Source: JAXIHJ01 sp034189755 | Lineage (GTDB): Bacteria > Planctomycetota > Phycisphaerae > SM23-33 | Assembly (NCBI GenBank): GCA_034189755.1 | Contig: JAXIHJ010000105.1 | Span: forward strand, 1-31,116 | Reading direction: 5' to 3' | DNA: 31,116 bases | Shown here: piece by piece, positions 1-7,037 of the stretch | Layout of the letters: every line of letters begins with the position of its first letter | Position numbering within the stretch: position 1 is the first letter of the stretch | The notes under the pieces: model-generated | What the model was told of the DNA's origin: nothing | Database searches by the model: none | The model's input: only the letters and a program-made list of their open reading frames with translations | Made by a program: the position numbers and the translations under genes

Positions 1-90
1 TGCCGTTCTCTCCGCTGATCGAATATGCCCTAAAAAAGAAGTAATCTCTTTAGGCACTTTTACCTTGTCCTTCGTAAAAGGGTCTTCCAT
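1..90 (-). CDS. Possible partial coding region, AT-rich, running off the window edge
   Basis: The minus strand is open from an ATG at 88-90 to base 1 and would encode at least 30 residues, beginning MEDPFTKDKV and continuing with a lysine/glutamate-rich stretch. The frame stays open upstream through a poly-T run. Base composition is clearly more AT-rich than the rest of the window, so this piece looks unlike its neighbours. I do not recognise the protein. It may be a fragment of an unrelated gene joined to rpmA by a real rearrangement or by an assembly error at the 14-A homopolymer. It is too short to assign a function. Confidence 0.25.
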   Translation of the reverse strand, partial: MEDPFTKDKVKVPKEITSFLGHIRSAERTA

Positions 91-340
91 TTCTTCAAAT
101 TCACCAGAAAAAAAAAAAAAAGGACAAGGCTCAACGCGGAACAATCGGGACAGTAATCCGCAGTACCGCGGGGTCAAGAAATTCGGCGGCGAGGCGGTTA
201 AGGCCGGCAGCATTATCATCCGCCAGTGCGGCACGCCGTTCAAGCCCGGCGCCAACGTCGGCCGCGGACGGGACGATACTCTCTTCGCGCTGCGCGAGGG
301 AAAAGTTTCCTTCCGTGGGCGATTCGTGGACGTAATCTGA
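65..340 (+). CDS. rpmA: 50S ribosomal protein L27, aberrant 5' end
   Basis: L27 is a large-subunit protein whose N-terminal tail reaches toward the peptidyl-transferase centre. The sequence from about base 122 is unmistakable: GQGSTRNNRDSNPQYRGVKK, then FGGEAVKAG, then GRGRDDTLFAL. The normal start (Met-Ala-His-Lys-Lys-Gly) is absent. Instead the reading frame runs back through lysine codons in a 14-A run at 108-121 into unrelated AT-rich sequence. Candidate starts in frame are TTG at 65 and ATT at 89, neither convincing. The conserved portion is complete to its C-terminus and ends FVDVI. rplU, the usual upstream partner, is not in the window. Either the true start was lost at a join or homopolymer error, or the protein has an unusual leader. 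obgE follows, a common arrangement. Confidence 0.85.
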   Translation: MSFVKGSSISSNSPEKKKKGQGSTRNNRDSNPQYRGVKKFGGEAVKAGSIIIRQCGTPFKPGANVGRGRDDTLFALREGKVSFRGRFVDVI

Positions 341-348
341 CCGGCTCA

Positions 349-422
349 CTAGCCGCGACCGGCAGGGAGCGGGATTCCCTTAATTAGAAGCAACTGCCCC
401 GCTCCCTGCCGGTCGCGGCTAG
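349..422. repeat. REP-like inverted pair (25-bp arms)
   Basis: Two perfectly complementary 25-bp arms (349-373 and 398-422) flank a 24-nt spacer. The arm begins CTAGCCGCGACCGG and ends GGAGCGGG. The same arm core recurs as an inverted pair at 17232-17313, in opposite orientation, so this is a dispersed family rather than a one-off terminator. It lies between rpmA and obgE and could fold into a long RNA hairpin there. The layout matches REP/BIME elements, usually mobilised by a TnpA-REP (RAYT) transposase. No such transposase gene is in the window. Confidence 0.8.
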
Positions 423-442
423 CAAGTTCGGAAGAATCTACA

Positions 443-1510
443 ATGAGGATGGTCCCGGCAAGTGGCCATCCTCTTTCTATAAACATGAGCAAAACGCCAC
501 CTCCAACCAGCAAGGCTATGTTCGTAGACGAACTGGAAATTCTCGTTACCGGCGGCGACGGGGGCAACGGGTGCATGTCGTTCAGGCGGGAGAAGTTCAT
601 TCCCCGCGGCGGGCCTAACGGCGGTGACGGCGGCAACGGTGGCAACGTATTCCTGGTCGCCGACGAATCGTTCAACACGCTCCAGCACCTGGCGGGGCAT
701 CATCACTTCAAGGCCGACCGCGGCGGCGGCGGCATGGGCAAGAACCGTCACGGCCCCAACGGCAAAGACGTCCACATCCGTGTGCCGCCGGGTACGATCG
801 TCCGGGACGCCGAGCACGACCTGCTGCTGAAGGATCTCGCCGAAGCCGGCCAGTCGGTCTGCGCAGCCGGCGGCGGCAAAGGCGGGCGGGGCAACGCGCG
901 TTTCAAAAGCTCGACGAACCAGGCGCCGCGCGAGCATGAGCCGGGCGAGCCGGGCCGACATCGCCGGCTGAGGCTGGAACTAAAGCTCATCGCCGACGCC
1001 GGGTTGTTCGGCAGGCCTAACGCTGGCAAGAGCACGTTGATTTCGCGTCTTTCGGCCGCCAGACCCAAAGTCGCCGCATACCCGTTCACTACGCTCACGC
1101 CGTGTTTGGGAATCGTGGAGATGACGCGGCATCGCCGGTTCGTAATGGCCGACATCCCCGGCCTGATCGAGGGAGCACACGCCGGAGCCGGGCTTGGCGA
1201 CGCATTCCTGAGACACATCGAGCGAACAAAACTGCTGATCCACATGGTGGACATCTGCCCGCCGACCGGCGAGCCTATCGACCACTACCGGGCCATCCGC
1301 AAAGAGCTGGCGGCGTATTCGCCGGCGCTGGCGGCAAAGGATGAAATCGTCGTCGCCAATAAAATGGACCTGACCGGCAGCGAGCAAAATCTGAAGCGTT
1401 TCGCCGAGGCGATTGAACGGGAAGTCATCCCAATCAGCGCCGTTACCGGCCGCGGGCTGGAGGAGCTTGCCGAACGGATTTGGCAGGAGCTGCGGGAGAC
1501 TGAGGCGTAG
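443..1510 (+). CDS. obgE: GTPase Obg/CgtA
   Basis: Essential GTPase acting in late assembly of the 50S subunit and in stress signalling. Counting from this start, the glycine-rich Obg fold (GGDGGNG, then GGPNGGDGGNGGN) occupies about residues 26-180. The G domain follows, with P-loop GRPNAGKS (190-197), the switch-I region YPFTTLTP, DIPG (237-240), NKMD (306-309) and SAVTG (332-336). It ends soon after the G domain, so the C-terminal OCT domain is absent. The start at 443 has a GGAAGA ribosome site 7 nt upstream. The family-conserved N-terminus (MFVDEL) begins only at the ATG at 518, and 485 is a third option. The gene is followed 21 nt later by coaX. Confidence 0.95.
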   Translation: MRMVPASGHPLSINMSKTPPPTSKAMFVDELEILVTGGDGGNGCMSFRREKFIPRGGPNGGDGGNGGNVFLVADESFNTLQHLAGHHHFKADRGGGGMGKNRHGPNGKDVHIRVPPGTIVRDAEHDLLLKDLAEAGQSVCAAGGGKGGRGNARFKSSTNQAPREHEPGEPGRHRRLRLELKLIADAGLFGRPNAGKSTLISRLSAARPKVAAYPFTTLTPCLGIVEMTRHRRFVMADIPGLIEGAHAGAGLGDAFLRHIERTKLLIHMVDICPPTGEPIDHYRAIRKELAAYSPALAAKDEIVVANKMDLTGSEQNLKRFAEAIEREVIPISAVTGRGLEELAERIWQELRETEA

Positions 1511-1531
1511 GGTAGAATTAGAGAAATTTCG

Positions 1532-2314
1532 ATGGATCAAATACCACACGTACTGGCATGTGACGTAGGCAGCTCGGCCGTGCATCTTGCGCACGTCCAG
1601 GGCGAGACTGTCGGCCCGATGCAGACGGTGCGCACAAGCGAGCTTGCCTCACTTGGCGGAAAACTCGCCAAGCTGTGGCAGGATATTCCCTCGCCGAAGA
1701 AGCTCGTTGCCGGCAGCGTCAACGCCGCCGCGATGAAGTCGCTGAAGGCTGCCGCCGACGAACTGCTGCATGAGCCGGTGCTCGTAGTCGGGCAGGACCT
1801 GCCGCTGCCCATGGATATCGACCTCGACGAACCGGCTGCCGTAGGCACAGATCGGCTCTGCTGCGCGGTCGCGGCGTTCGACCGGCTCGGTGCGGCGTGC
1901 GTGGTAGCCGACTTCGGAACGGCCGTCACCATCGACTGCGTAAGTAATGAAGGCGTTTTTCTGGGCGGGGCGATTATGCCGGGCCTGGCCATGGGCGCCG
2001 AGAGCCTTAACACCGGCACCGACCGGCTGCCCAGGGTCAAGCTCAGCAGGCCAGCGTGGGTCTTCGGCAAAAACACTCAGCAGGCGATCGTCGGCGGTCT
2101 TGTCTGCGGTGCGCGTGGCGCCCTGCGAGAGCTGACCGAGGCCTACGCCACCGAACTGGGACACTGGCCTGCCGTCATACTCACCGGCGGGGACGCGAAA
2201 CTCATCTGTCCCGACCCCAGCACCTGCCAGCTCGTCCAGGCCGTCGTGCCGGACCTCGCCGTCCGCGGCATAGCCATCGCTTATTACAAGACGCTGCTGA
2301 AAAATGACGAATGA
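1532..2314 (+). CDS. coaX: Type III pantothenate kinase
   Basis: Catalyses ATP-dependent phosphorylation of pantothenate, the first step of coenzyme A synthesis, in the cytosol. Visible motifs of the ASKHA-fold CoaX family are the phosphate-binding DVGSS (residues 11-15, in place of the usual DxGNT), GTDR (105-108) carrying the probable catalytic aspartate, DFGTAVTID (127-135) and GGAIMPG (145-151). A TGGDA segment lies near the C-terminus. Length (260 residues) is normal. Its stop codon overlaps the ATG of the next gene in an ATGA arrangement, so the two are probably translationally coupled. The change of Asn to Ser in the first motif is mild. Confidence 0.93.
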   Translation: MDQIPHVLACDVGSSAVHLAHVQGETVGPMQTVRTSELASLGGKLAKLWQDIPSPKKLVAGSVNAAAMKSLKAAADELLHEPVLVVGQDLPLPMDIDLDEPAAVGTDRLCCAVAAFDRLGAACVVADFGTAVTIDCVSNEGVFLGGAIMPGLAMGAESLNTGTDRLPRVKLSRPAWVFGKNTQQAIVGGLVCGARGALRELTEAYATELGHWPAVILTGGDAKLICPDPSTCQLVQAVVPDLAVRGIAIAYYKTLLKNDE

Positions 2315-3420
2315 CGAAGCCCGCCCAAGCCACCGCTGCGCTTCAGAGTCCGCCCGGCCGGGGCGGCATCGCCGTGATTGTGCTGGCCGGCGACCGTGCC
2401 GGGAGCATCATCGATAAGATATTCCGGCCGCTCAGGTCGCATCACGGCGGCGACGGCACACTGCAACTCGGGCACATCATTTCCGGCGGGCAAACCATCG
2501 ATGAGGCCATCGTCTGTAGGCGCGGCCGAGCGATCGAGTTGAACATTCACGGCGGCCCGCAAGTCGCCAGGGCTACGATGCAACTGCTAGCCGATTGCGG
2601 CGCGGATGTTCGGCCCGCTCCGCGGGCGGCTGTGGACAGCTTAGCCACGGCTCATCCTGACTGGAACAACCCCGCCGTCGGCCGGGAGATGCTCGAATGC
2701 CTCTGCCTGGCAAGCAGCTCACTGGCGGTCGTCGCTGTCGCGGCGCAGTGGTCGGCGGGCCTAAGCAGGCTTATTGCCGGCCCCGACCCGACGGCCGAGG
2801 CGCTTCGCAGCGCCGCCGACGGCTTGAGGCGGATACATCGCATACTCCACCCCGCCGAGATTGTCCTGGCCGGCCCGCCAAACGTCGGCAAGAGCGCCCT
2901 GACCAACGCGATGGTAGGCCGACAGGTCAGCATAGTAAGCGACATACCCGGCACGACTCGCGACTGGGTGCGCGAGCGGGCCCTGCTCGACGGCCTGCCA
3001 ATCCAACTGACCGACACAGCGGGTTTATGGGACAAGGCCAGGGATATCGACGCCGAAGCCGTCCAACGCGCCCGCAGACGCGTCGACCGGGCCGACCTGG
3101 TGTTACTCCTGGAGGCAGGCGAAAATTTCAACATCCCAAGCTGGCTACATGCCAAAAAACTCATCCGCGTCGCCGCCAAGTGCGACACCGTCGCGCCGAG
3201 CGGCAGCCCGGACGTAAGCGTCTCATCGACGACGGGCGAAGGTCTGGCTAAGTTGAAGCGGCTCGTTTTGGACGCCATTGGTCTCGGCGGTTTCGACCCG
3301 GCCGAGCCTATGGCCCTGACGCAGCGGCAGGCAGACCTGCTGAACGAAGCCGCCGACGCGCTGGGGCGCAAAGATAACCGCCGGGCGAGGGCCCTGCTGG
3401 ATAAGCTGCTTCAGGGCTGA
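2311..3420 (+). CDS. MnmE-like GTPase lacking the catalytic C-terminal motif
   Basis: Resembles MnmE/TrmE, the tRNA U34-modifying GTPase that works with MnmG. The N-terminal part has the folate-binding fold pattern (ALQSPPGRGGIAVI; ELNIHGGP). The embedded G domain has P-loop GPPNVGKS (188-195) with the Asn that coordinates potassium in MnmE, DIPGTTRD (211-218) and DTAG (235-238). Three deviations stand out. The protein is 369 residues, against about 450 for MnmE. The NKxD motif reads AKCD (289-292). The C-terminus ends DKLLQG, with no Cys-Ile-Gly-Lys motif, the cysteine of which is needed for tRNA modification. It therefore probably lacks MnmE catalysis, and its actual role is unknown. It overlaps coaX by 4 nt and converges on the helicase gene with a 10-bp 3' overlap. 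Confidence 0.85.
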   Translation: MTKPAQATAALQSPPGRGGIAVIVLAGDRAGSIIDKIFRPLRSHHGGDGTLQLGHIISGGQTIDEAIVCRRGRAIELNIHGGPQVARATMQLLADCGADVRPAPRAAVDSLATAHPDWNNPAVGREMLECLCLASSSLAVVAVAAQWSAGLSRLIAGPDPTAEALRSAADGLRRIHRILHPAEIVLAGPPNVGKSALTNAMVGRQVSIVSDIPGTTRDWVRERALLDGLPIQLTDTAGLWDKARDIDAEAVQRARRRVDRADLVLLLEAGENFNIPSWLHAKKLIRVAAKCDTVAPSGSPDVSVSSTTGEGLAKLKRLVLDAIGLGGFDPAEPMALTQRQADLLNEAADALGRKDNRRARALLDKLLQG

Positions 3421-5675
3421 TTCTCACCCAGCATTTCAAGCGTTGTCTTGGACAGGACGATCCGTTTTGTACCGCAGTCTTTGAAGCAGATGTCCGCTCG
3501 CGTGTCCGGCCAGTGGCGTGCCAGCCGCCTGACCCTGCCGACGCCAAAGACAGGATGGCGAACCATGCAGCCGGCGGTGAGATACTCATACTCCACCGGC
3601 ACCGTGATGCTGTGGGCGATGGCCTTGTCCGTAGCACGCTCCTCAGCGCCGGCCTGAGCATCCTCCCGACGCCGGTGAGCGTACCTCTCGGAGTAGAACC
3701 CGCCGCGTCTGCGCTGCCGGCCGGTCTCAGGCGAGAAACACTCCGTCGTGGCGTCCTCAAAATCAACCGATTCGCCGTCGATTTCGCTGAGGAACCTGGA
3801 GGCGGCCTGCGAAGCGGTCTGGCCACGCAACATGCGACAGCGAACGCAGAAGAGGGTCAACTCGTCCCTGGCACGCGTCATGCCGACAAACGCCAGCCGG
3901 CGCTCTTCCTCAAGCTCAGCCGACGGCTGAAACCCCATCGACTGAGTCTCACTCCTGGCAAACGGCAGCAGGCCGTCCTCGCAGCCAACGATGAACACCA
4001 CGTCAAACTCCAACCCCTTGGCTGCGTGCAGTGTCATGAGCGTTACCGCCCCGCTGCCGCCTTCAAGGCGGTCAACGTCGCTGACGAGGCTGACCTGGTG
4101 AAGAAAGTCCGCCAGGGACTCACCTTCGTATTCGGCGTCGAACTCCGCCGCCGTTGATATAAGTTCGCCGACGTTGGCGGACGCCTGCCGGCTGGACTCG
4201 TCGTCCCGTCCATACGAGGCTTCAAGCCCGGTGCGGCGGACAACATCTTCGACAATATCGCGGACCGGGCGGTCAAGCTCGCCGGCCAGAGCCTCGATTA
4301 GCTTGCAGAACGCACCGACCTTTCCGGCCGCCGCGCTGCCCATAGCTGTTTCGTTCGCGTGCCGGCACGCCTCGAAAACCGGCACACCTCTCGCCGCTGC
4401 GAAGTCGTTCAGCCGGCCCACCGTCGTGCCGCCGATTCCGCGCGCCGGCGTGTTGATAATCCGCAGGCAGCTAACGTCATCGGACGGGTTCGCCAGCAGC
4501 CGCAGGTACGCCAGCACGTCCCGGATCTCCCTGCGGTTGTAAAACTCCACGCCGCGGGCAATCCGATACGGAACGCCCGCCTTCATAAATGCGCCTTCCA
4601 GCATTCGCGACAGCGAGTTGACACGATAGAATACGGCGACGTCGTCGTAGTTTCGCCCGCTCTTTTTAAGCGCCTCAACCCGCCTGACGATCTGGTCGGC
4701 CTCGGCGTGTGCGTCGTCGCAACAAACTACGCGGACGTTGCAGCCTCCGTCGCGGCGGGTCCACAGCGCCTTGTCCTTGCGCATTCGGTTCCGGGAAATC
4801 AGCCGCGACGCCGCTGAAAGAATCGCCTTCGTCGAACGGTAGTTCTCTTCCAGGCGGCAGACCACCGCGCCGGGGTAGTCGGACTCGAACCTGAGAATGT
4901 TGTCGATGTCTGCGCCGCGCCATGCGTAGATGCTCTGGTCGGGATCGCCGGTAGCGCAGATGTTCTCGTGGTCCACCGCGATGCCGTGGGCCAGGATGTA
5001 TTGCGCCCGGTTGGTATCCTGGTATTCGTCGATCAGGACGTATCGATATTGCTCGCCGAGCTGGCGGCGGATGTCAGGCCTGTCACGAAGCAAAAACGCC
5101 GTTCGCAGCAGCAGGTCGTCGAAGTCCAGGGCGTTGTTGGCCGCCAACCGGCGCTCGTACTGGCGATATATCTTCGCCACGTTCCGCGTGTAAAAGTCCC
5201 CTGCCTGCTCGGCGAACGCCTCTGCCGTGAGCAGGTCGTTCTTGGCGTTGGAGATAGTGGCGTGCACCTTCGCCGGTTCGAGGTTGGCCGTCCGCAGGTC
5301 CAGGCAAGCCATGGCGTCCTTGACGCACCTGATCTGATCGGCGCGGTCGTAGATGCTGTAGTTGGCGGTCAGGTTCGCCTCGGTTGCGAACTGGCGCAGC
5401 AGCCGGGCGCACAATGAGTGGAAGGTGCATACGGTCGCGCCGCGCGGCGCGTTCAAAAGCTCAACCCGATGACGCATCTCTTCGGCGGCTTTGTTGGTAA
5501 ACGTAATCGCCAGCACGTTCCACGGACTGACGCCCTGATGAATCAGATACGCCACGCGTCGCGTGATGACGCGCGTCTTGCCCGAGCCGGCGCCGGCCAG
5601 CACCAGCAGCGGACCGGCCACGTGCTTCACCGCCTGACGTTGCGGTTCGTTCAAGTCAGAAAGCAGGTCCAACAT
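3411..5675 (-). CDS. pcrA: UvrD/PcrA-type superfamily 1 DNA helicase
   Basis: ATP-dependent 3'-5' DNA helicase of repair and replication restart. The order of motifs is typical: Q-motif region LNEPQRQAV, Walker A GAGSGKT near residue 31, TFTNKAAEEM (Ia), DEYQDTN (II), GDPDQSIYAWRGAD (III), ENYRST (IV), TLHAAKGLEFDVVF (V) and EEERRLAFVGMTRARDEL (VI). A charged linker follows, then a C-terminal VRHPVFGVGRV segment of the Tudor-like type found in PcrA. At 754 residues it is full length. A purine-rich site (GGGAACTGG) precedes the ATG. It is transcribed alone, convergent with the MnmE-like gene. Whether to call it uvrD or pcrA is a matter of nomenclature. Confidence 0.95.
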   Translation of the reverse strand: MLDLLSDLNEPQRQAVKHVAGPLLVLAGAGSGKTRVITRRVAYLIHQGVSPWNVLAITFTNKAAEEMRHRVELLNAPRGATVCTFHSLCARLLRQFATEANLTANYSIYDRADQIRCVKDAMACLDLRTANLEPAKVHATISNAKNDLLTAEAFAEQAGDFYTRNVAKIYRQYERRLAANNALDFDDLLLRTAFLLRDRPDIRRQLGEQYRYVLIDEYQDTNRAQYILAHGIAVDHENICATGDPDQSIYAWRGADIDNILRFESDYPGAVVCRLEENYRSTKAILSAASRLISRNRMRKDKALWTRRDGGCNVRVVCCDDAHAEADQIVRRVEALKKSGRNYDDVAVFYRVNSLSRMLEGAFMKAGVPYRIARGVEFYNRREIRDVLAYLRLLANPSDDVSCLRIINTPARGIGGTTVGRLNDFAAARGVPVFEACRHANETAMGSAAAGKVGAFCKLIEALAGELDRPVRDIVEDVVRRTGLEASYGRDDESSRQASANVGELISTAAEFDAEYEGESLADFLHQVSLVSDVDRLEGGSGAVTLMTLHAAKGLEFDVVFIVGCEDGLLPFARSETQSMGFQPSAELEEERRLAFVGMTRARDELTLFCVRCRMLRGQTASQAASRFLSEIDGESVDFEDATTECFSPETGRQRRRGGFYSERYAHRRREDAQAGAEERATDKAIAHSITVPVEYEYLTAGCMVRHPVFGVGRVRRLARHWPDTRADICFKDCGTKRIVLSKTTLEMLGENQP

Positions 5676-5841
5676 CCAGTTCCCATCCCATAGGCTATAA
5701 AAGATTCACTATACCGACCGCCCCCGCCGAGGACAACCAAGCCCTCCTGGCCGCTGCGCCCTTAAAATCCAATAAAAATTTATGCTTGGCCTTTTCTTTG
5801 TCTATTTAGTAGTCTGTCCCCATAATTACTAGAGGATCTCC

Positions 5842-5919
5842 ATGAGCAAACCGAGACGCCGCAGAAAAGTCGGTTCCAAGAAGCGTCGCGAAAAACGCAA
5901 CCGACGGAAGAAAAAATAA
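5842..5919 (+). CDS. 25-residue highly basic protein
   Basis: A short frame begins at ATG 5842 behind a clean AGAGGA ribosome site with 5-nt spacing, and stops with TAA at 5917-5919. The peptide starts MSKPRRRRKVGSKKRR and ends RRKKK: 17 of 25 residues are Arg or Lys, with only one acidic residue. This composition and length resemble tiny ribosome-associated proteins such as bTHX or the AURKAIP1/COX24-like bacterial proteins, but the sequence does not clearly belong to either. A nucleic-acid or ribosome-binding role is inference from composition only. It stands alone between two minus-strand genes, which supports its being a real gene. A possible terminator follows at 5948. Confidence 0.55.
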   Translation: MSKPRRRRKVGSKKRREKRNRRKKK

Positions 5920-5947
5920 AGCATCAGGGTAATCGCACCTTGATTGT

Positions 5948-5980
5948 GCGGCGGGTTTCCCGTCCTGCGGCGTGTCTTTT
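5948..5980 (+). terminator. Possible terminator after the small basic gene
   Basis: A GC-rich hairpin (5948-5968, loop TTT, eight base pairs with two bulged bases) lies 28 nt past the stop codon at 5919 and is followed by TCTTTT at 5975-5980. The stem is imperfect and the T-run is displaced, so this is only a candidate. It lies between convergent genes. Confidence 0.3.
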
Positions 5981-6011
5981 ATCACATCGCTGTGGTTCTT
6001 TCGATCCGCAG

Positions 6012-7037
6012 TTATTTCCAGCATCCTTCGATTTTCTCGCCGCAGTCGGGGCAGGCGCCGTCGCGGAGTGATATTTCACGGACGCTGAAGCCGACGCGGT
6101 CGATGCAGACGGCCCCGCACGCGGGGCAGATCGTCCGCTCGTCGAATTCACCGTGCACGTTGCCGCAATAGACGTAGCGAATTCCCTCTTCAGCGGCGAT
6201 TCGGCAGGCGAGTTTCAGCGTTTCGACGGGTGTGGCCGGCATATCGGCCATATTGTAATCGCCGTGGAACCGGCTGACGTGCCACGGCACGCCGCAGCCA
6301 AGGGCGGTGGCGATAAAGTGAGCGATATCTCGCAGCTCCTGCGGCGAGTCGTTCATGCCGGGCACCACCAGCGTGGTAACTTCCAGCCAGATACCCGCAG
6401 CCGCCAGGGCCTTGAGGCATTTAAGCACCGGCTCCAGGCGGGCCTTCATCACCTTGCGGTACGTCTCATCGCTAAAGGCCTTCAAGTCCACGTTGATGGC
6501 GTCCAGGTACGGCGCGATAGTCTCGACGGCCGACGGCGTAAGGAACCCGTTCGAGACGAAGCAATTCCTTATGCCTTCGGCCTGGGCTCCCTTGGCCGTC
6601 TCGTAGGCCAGCTCGAAGAAAACCGTCGGCTCGGTGTACGTGTAGCTGATTGACGCACATCGCTGTTTTTTCGCAGCCGCGACAATCTGTTCGGGACTGA
6701 CCGGCCGGCCTTCAACGCCGCCACCGTCGCGCGGAGACTGCGAAATCCGCCAGTTCTGACAGAAGCCGCACTGGAAGTTGCAGCCCGCACAGGCAATCGA
6801 CATACTCCGCGTACCAGGCAGGAAGTGAAACAGCGGTTTTTTCTCGATAGGGTCCACGTTCATTGCTACGACCGCGCCGTAGTTCAATGTTTTGAGCGAC
6901 CCATCGTCGTTGCGGCGGACCCGGCAGATGCCGCAAGAGCCTTCCTCGATAACACACTCATGCCCGCAGAGTCGGCACTGCACCTTCCGGTCGTCCAGTG
7001 CGTCCCACAGCATGGCTTGATGTTCCGACGGCGTCAT
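6012..7037 (-). CDS. amrS: AmmeMemoRadiSam system radical SAM enzyme
   Basis: Radical S-adenosylmethionine protein of the AmrS/PflA-like family. The cluster-binding CNFQCGFC (Cx3CxxC) is followed by QNW, and the family's Cys-rich N-terminus is present (CRLCGHECVIEEGSCGICRVR). A C-terminal zinc-ribbon-like region has CPACGAVC and CPDCGEK. The chosen ATG at 7035-7037 has an AAGGAG site 6 nt upstream; 26 further in-frame residues upstream are unlikely to be translated. The start overlaps the stop of the BatA-like gene (ATGA), implying coupled translation. Product length is 341 residues. In other genomes it is found near AmmeMemoRadiSam proteins A and B, neither of which appears here. The substrate is unknown for this family. 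Confidence 0.9.
   Translation of the reverse strand: MTPSEHQAMLWDALDDRKVQCRLCGHECVIEEGSCGICRVRRNDDGSLKTLNYGAVVAMNVDPIEKKPLFHFLPGTRSMSIACAGCNFQCGFCQNWRISQSPRDGGGVEGRPVSPEQIVAAAKKQRCASISYTYTEPTVFFELAYETAKGAQAEGIRNCFVSNGFLTPSAVETIAPYLDAINVDLKAFSDETYRKVMKARLEPVLKCLKALAAAGIWLEVTTLVVPGMNDSPQELRDIAHFIATALGCGVPWHVSRFHGDYNMADMPATPVETLKLACRIAAEEGIRYVYCGNVHGEFDERTICPACGAVCIDRVGFSVREISLRDGACPDCGEKIEGCWK

Noticed and set aside
5798..5826. TTGTCT / CATAAT promoter-like pair upstream of the small basic gene
   Set aside because: The predicted RNA start would fall inside or after the ribosome site, so it cannot be the gene's promoter as drawn.
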